Shown piece by piece: positions 61,688-64,000 of a stretch of DNA of 64,000 nucleotides. This DNA is from Bin5 sp965218625. GTDB taxonomy: Bacteria > Chloroflexota > Anaerolineae > Caldilineales > Caldilineaceae. Under the pieces are notes generated by a model. That model saw nothing but the letters and a program-made list of their open reading frames with translations. It had not been told where the DNA came from and searched no databases. Within the stretch, counting starts at the first letter, position 1. Each line of letters starts with the position of its first letter. The stretch covers positions 124,001 to 188,000 of the forward strand of contig CBDCLG010000017.1 in assembly GCA_965218625.1 (NCBI GenBank), in the 5' to 3' direction. The position numbers and the translations under genes are program-made.

Positions 61688-62742
61688 CAGTCCGTGTACC
61701 TCACACGGGGGTCGAGAAAGACGTAGAGCGCTTCCAGCACGATACGGATGGCGACATACATCAGGGTGAAGATGAAGGTGAGGGCTACGATCACATTCTC
61801 ATCGGGGGTCCCGGCCAGCGCATCGTAGTACAGCCGCCCCATACCCTGCCAGTTGAAAACCGTCTCCACCAGGATCGAGCCCGACAGCGAACCGGCCAGG
61901 CCGAACATCAGACCCGTCACGATCGGCGGCGCGGCCACGCGCAGAATGTGACGCAGCCGCACCCGGCTTTCGGGCAGCCCCTTGGCGCGGGCAATCCGAA
62001 CATGGTCCTCTTGCGCGATATTGAGCGTGATCGTGCGGATCGAGTACATCGACGGACCGATGCTGACCAGAACCAGCGTGATCACCGGCAGCAGTGCGTG
62101 GGAGACCAGATCGAAGAAGCGGGGCAGCGGCTCTGTTGGCGGCGGCGTGCTGTACATGCCGCCCGAGGGAAAAATACGCAACTGAATTGAGAGAATCAGA
62201 ATCAGCAGAATGCCGATCCACCAGGTGGGGATGGCGAAGGAGACTGCCGCAAAGCCGGAGACAAAGCGGTCCAGCCAGGTGCCCTGACGCGTGGCCAGAT
62301 AGACGCCGGCAACGATGCCGACGAAAGCGGTGATGATCAGGGATGTCGTGAGCAAGAGCATCGAGTTGGGCACTCGCTCCATCACGATGTCGAAAACCCG
62401 ATTGCTGCCGTCGAAGCTGCGCAGCGTGCGCGCCTCGCCCAGATCCAGCGTCAGCACGCGCAGCACCGTGCGCGGCAGACGGTAGTACCAGGGCGTGCTC
62501 AATCCATAAAAGATCTCCAGCTGCTCACGCCGCTTCTCCAGCACCTTTTCCATCTCATCCGGATCGCGGATCGTCTCGGCCAGCGAGGTCCGTTCCGCGC
62601 GCAGCTGCTCGCCGATGGTCGCGGCCAGGATACGGTCGGAGAAGCCGGTCAGGCCCAGTGTAAGCACCAGCATGACCAGCACCACAAAAAAGACCCCGAC
62701 CATGGTCAGGGATCGCAGTAGTAGTGGACGGAATAGGGACAT
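61687..62742 (-). CDS. Peptide ABC transporter permease (OppB/DppB type)
   Basis: This partner permease has an N-terminal membrane helix, an external loop of about 90 residues (RAERTSLAETIRDPDEMEKV and on), then the transport domain with the coupling loop ARAKGLPESRVRLRHILR. It is 351 residues. It forms the channel with the next permease. ATG at 62742; the spacer to the binding-protein gene is 73 bases of repeats. Confidence 0.93.
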   Translation of the reverse strand: MSLFRPLLLRSLTMVGVFFVVLVMLVLTLGLTGFSDRILAATIGEQLRAERTSLAETIRDPDEMEKVLEKRREQLEIFYGLSTPWYYRLPRTVLRVLTLDLGEARTLRSFDGSNRVFDIVMERVPNSMLLLTTSLIITAFVGIVAGVYLATRQGTWLDRFVSGFAAVSFAIPTWWIGILLILILSIQLRIFPSGGMYSTPPPTEPLPRFFDLVSHALLPVITLVLVSIGPSMYSIRTITLNIAQEDHVRIARAKGLPESRVRLRHILRVAAPPIVTGLMFGLAGSLSGSILVETVFNWQGMGRLYYDALAGTPDENVIVALTFIFTLMYVAIRIVLEALYVFLDPRVRYTD

Positions 62743-62746
62743 GACA

Positions 62747-62813
62747 CCAGTGGATAGTGGACAGTGGCTCGTGCGGCGTTACCATACACTGTCCACTAGC
62801 CACCATCCACTGC
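62747..62813. repeat. Inverted repeat of CAGTGGA-type units
   Basis: CAGTGGATAGTGGACAGTGG (62748-62767) faces, on the other strand, CAGTGGAT-GGTGGCT-AGTGGACAGTG (62812-62787). Each arm is itself built from AGTGGA units. The repeat fills the gap between the binding protein and the permease and could fold into a long hairpin in the mRNA. Confidence 0.7.
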
Positions 62814-62815
62814 AG

Positions 62816-64000
62816 TTAACGTCTTCGGCGTGCAAGAAAGATGCCGGCGACGATAACAATGACGACCAGCGCGCCGACAACCACGTTCACCGGCAGACCG
62901 CCGGCCGGCAAGGGCTGTTCAGCTTCCTCCTGCGCAGGCTCTTCGGCCTCAGTCTCAGTGGGCTCCTCGGCAGCGGCCTCCGACTCACTCTCCTCGTCCG
63001 ACTCTGAGTCGGCTTCCGTATCCGACTCTTCCGCATCGGACTCAGTATAGGATTCCGCCTCTTCGGTCGCGCTTTCCTCCTCGTCGTCAGCCGCCTCGGA
63101 CTCTTCATCGTCCGCCTCCGGCTTCTCCTCCTCGGCCGGGGCAGGCTCCTCCTCGATGATGCCGATATCCGCCTCCAGCTCGATGCGCCGCTCCGCCAAG
63201 CGCGCCAGCTCATCGCTGTAGGCAACCAGCACCAGCTCATAAATCCCCAAATCCAGTTCGGCTGTGGTGTCGGCGGTCAACCTGATTGCAAACCAGTTGG
63301 GGTCCAGCGTTTCCGCGTCGCCCTGTTGGATGAACTCCCCGGTCGCGGTGTCGATCATCAGATAGCGCATCGACAGATTGCCCGGCCCTTCCAGCGTCAG
63401 CGTAACTTCATAGTCGACGCCCAGCTCAATCGGGGGCGCTTCGATCTCGACATACTCGATCAGATCGGGCAGCCCGCGGTAGAGGTCGCTGGCAGTGAAG
63501 GGGTAGTTTTCGTCGCGGAAGGCGGCCAGCTCGGCGAATTGGGCCGGCGGATCATACCGTTCCAGCGTGAATGGGCCGTTGCTGATCACCATGTGCCCTT
63601 TTTCGTCAAACCATTCGAGCACCGCCGTGTAGCGCGCCGTGGCCTCCTCGCTGCTCACCAGGACCGTTTCGCCGTCCTCTGTCGGCAGGGTAAACACATC
63701 TTCGGGGATCGTCTCGGTACGGCGCAGGTCCAGCATCGCCTTGCGCACCAGCCGCGCATCCCGGTCCAGCACCAGGCTGATCCAGGGCACATTGTAGCGG
63801 GCGGCGGCGGTGTCGCTGAACGCGGCCCGCCGCTGGCTGAACACCAGCTGATCCAGGGCATAGAGCATCTCCCAGGGCGTGCTCAGCCCTGACGGAATGC
63901 CGTAGGAGGCGATGTAGTTCTCCTCAAAGTGCCAGAAGTCCACAAAGGCCTCGATGCGGTTGTCGTCCAGCACGCGGTAGCCCTTGATTGTCTCGAGGAA
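62816..64000 (-). CDS. Peptide ABC transporter substrate-binding protein (C-terminal part)
   Basis: The frame is open to the right edge, so the N terminus is outside the window. The visible part resembles the C-terminal lobe of SBP family 5 proteins (YRVLDDNR, FWHFEENYIASYGIP, EKGHMVISNGPFTLERYDPP). After it come a beta-rich stretch, a very acidic Glu/Ser/Asp linker of about 90 residues, and a C-terminal membrane helix (VVVGALVVIVIVAGIFLA) ending in RRRR. Normal members are free or N-terminal lipoproteins, so this one may be held to the membrane by its C terminus. The genes downstream on the same strand code for the matching permeases and ATPase. Confidence 0.85.
   Translation of the reverse strand, partial: FLETIKGYRVLDDNRIEAFVDFWHFEENYIASYGIPSGLSTPWEMLYALDQLVFSQRRAAFSDTAAARYNVPWISLVLDRDARLVRKAMLDLRRTETIPEDVFTLPTEDGETVLVSSEEATARYTAVLEWFDEKGHMVISNGPFTLERYDPPAQFAELAAFRDENYPFTASDLYRGLPDLIEYVEIEAPPIELGVDYEVTLTLEGPGNLSMRYLMIDTATGEFIQQGDAETLDPNWFAIRLTADTTAELDLGIYELVLVAYSDELARLAERRIELEADIGIIEEEPAPAEEEKPEADDEESEAADDEEESATEEAESYTESDAEESDTEADSESDEESESEAAAEEPTETEAEEPAQEEAEQPLPAGGLPVNVVVGALVVIVIVAGIFLARRRR

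Noticed and set aside
62747..62813. CRISPR-like repeat
   Set aside because: Units are short, inverted and without regular spacers, and no cas genes are present.

Overview
The window is a high-GC bacterial chromosome segment made almost entirely of core housekeeping genes, close to a probable replication origin. It most likely comes from a member of the Chloroflexota (Anaerolineae/Caldilineae-like). This placement is inferred from an EF-Tu of Chloroflexus type (GITIAIAHVEY in switch I), large insertions in RpoB and RpoC, a YerB-like surface protein with Pro/Thr linkers, and RNase Y together with a RicT-type PSP1 protein. No phage, transposon, CRISPR array or defence island was seen.

Layout. 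(1) Positions 1-10456, minus strand: division and cell-wall (dcw) operon mraZ-rsmH-ftsL-like-ftsI-murF-mraY-murD-ftsW-murG; murG runs off the left edge and murE is absent from its usual place. (2) 10743-12403: a DUF3224 gene, a long non-coding stretch, and a small membrane-protein ORF behind a strong promoter with an operator-like palindrome. (3) 12832-30740, plus strand: rpoB-rpoC-terminator-rpsL-rpsG-fusA-tuf-tRNA-Trp-secE-nusG-rplK-rplA-L10 leader-rplJ-rplL-terminator. These are the usual rif and str gene sets, but rplKAJL lie downstream of rpoBC instead of upstream. (4) 30893-32873: holB-ricT. (5) 32997-39128, minus strand: dnaA, recA, recX and rny, with a terminator-like hairpin just before recX. 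(6) 39440-39680: candidate oriC next to dnaA, with an AT-rich stretch and three near-consensus DnaA boxes spaced 20-21 bp. (7) 39704-45850: GNAT protein, DUF3048/SH3 protein, then slipin-DUF971-S2P protease-rpe. (8) 45985-52127, minus strand: response regulator, rpsB-tsf-terminator-pyrH-frr-uppS-cdsA. (9) 52607-53504: a broken FhuF-like ferric reductase gene. (10) 53700-59163: a full rRNA operon (tandem promoters, 16S, tRNA-Ile, 23S, 5S, terminator). (11) 59199-64000, minus strand: a peptide-type ABC transporter (ATPase, two permeases, and the C-terminal part of a binding protein with an unusual C-terminal membrane anchor).

Together the genes cover peptidoglycan precursor synthesis and septation, transcription, ribosome assembly and elongation, replication initiation and recombination, phospholipid and undecaprenyl synthesis, and nutrient uptake. 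Many essential genes appear to start with TTG or GTG (rpsL, rplJ, dnaA, holB, rsmH, the ftsL-like gene, nusG, secE, rpsB), so starts were chosen mainly from Shine-Dalgarno (SD) sequences and family alignment from memory. No search or computation was run.
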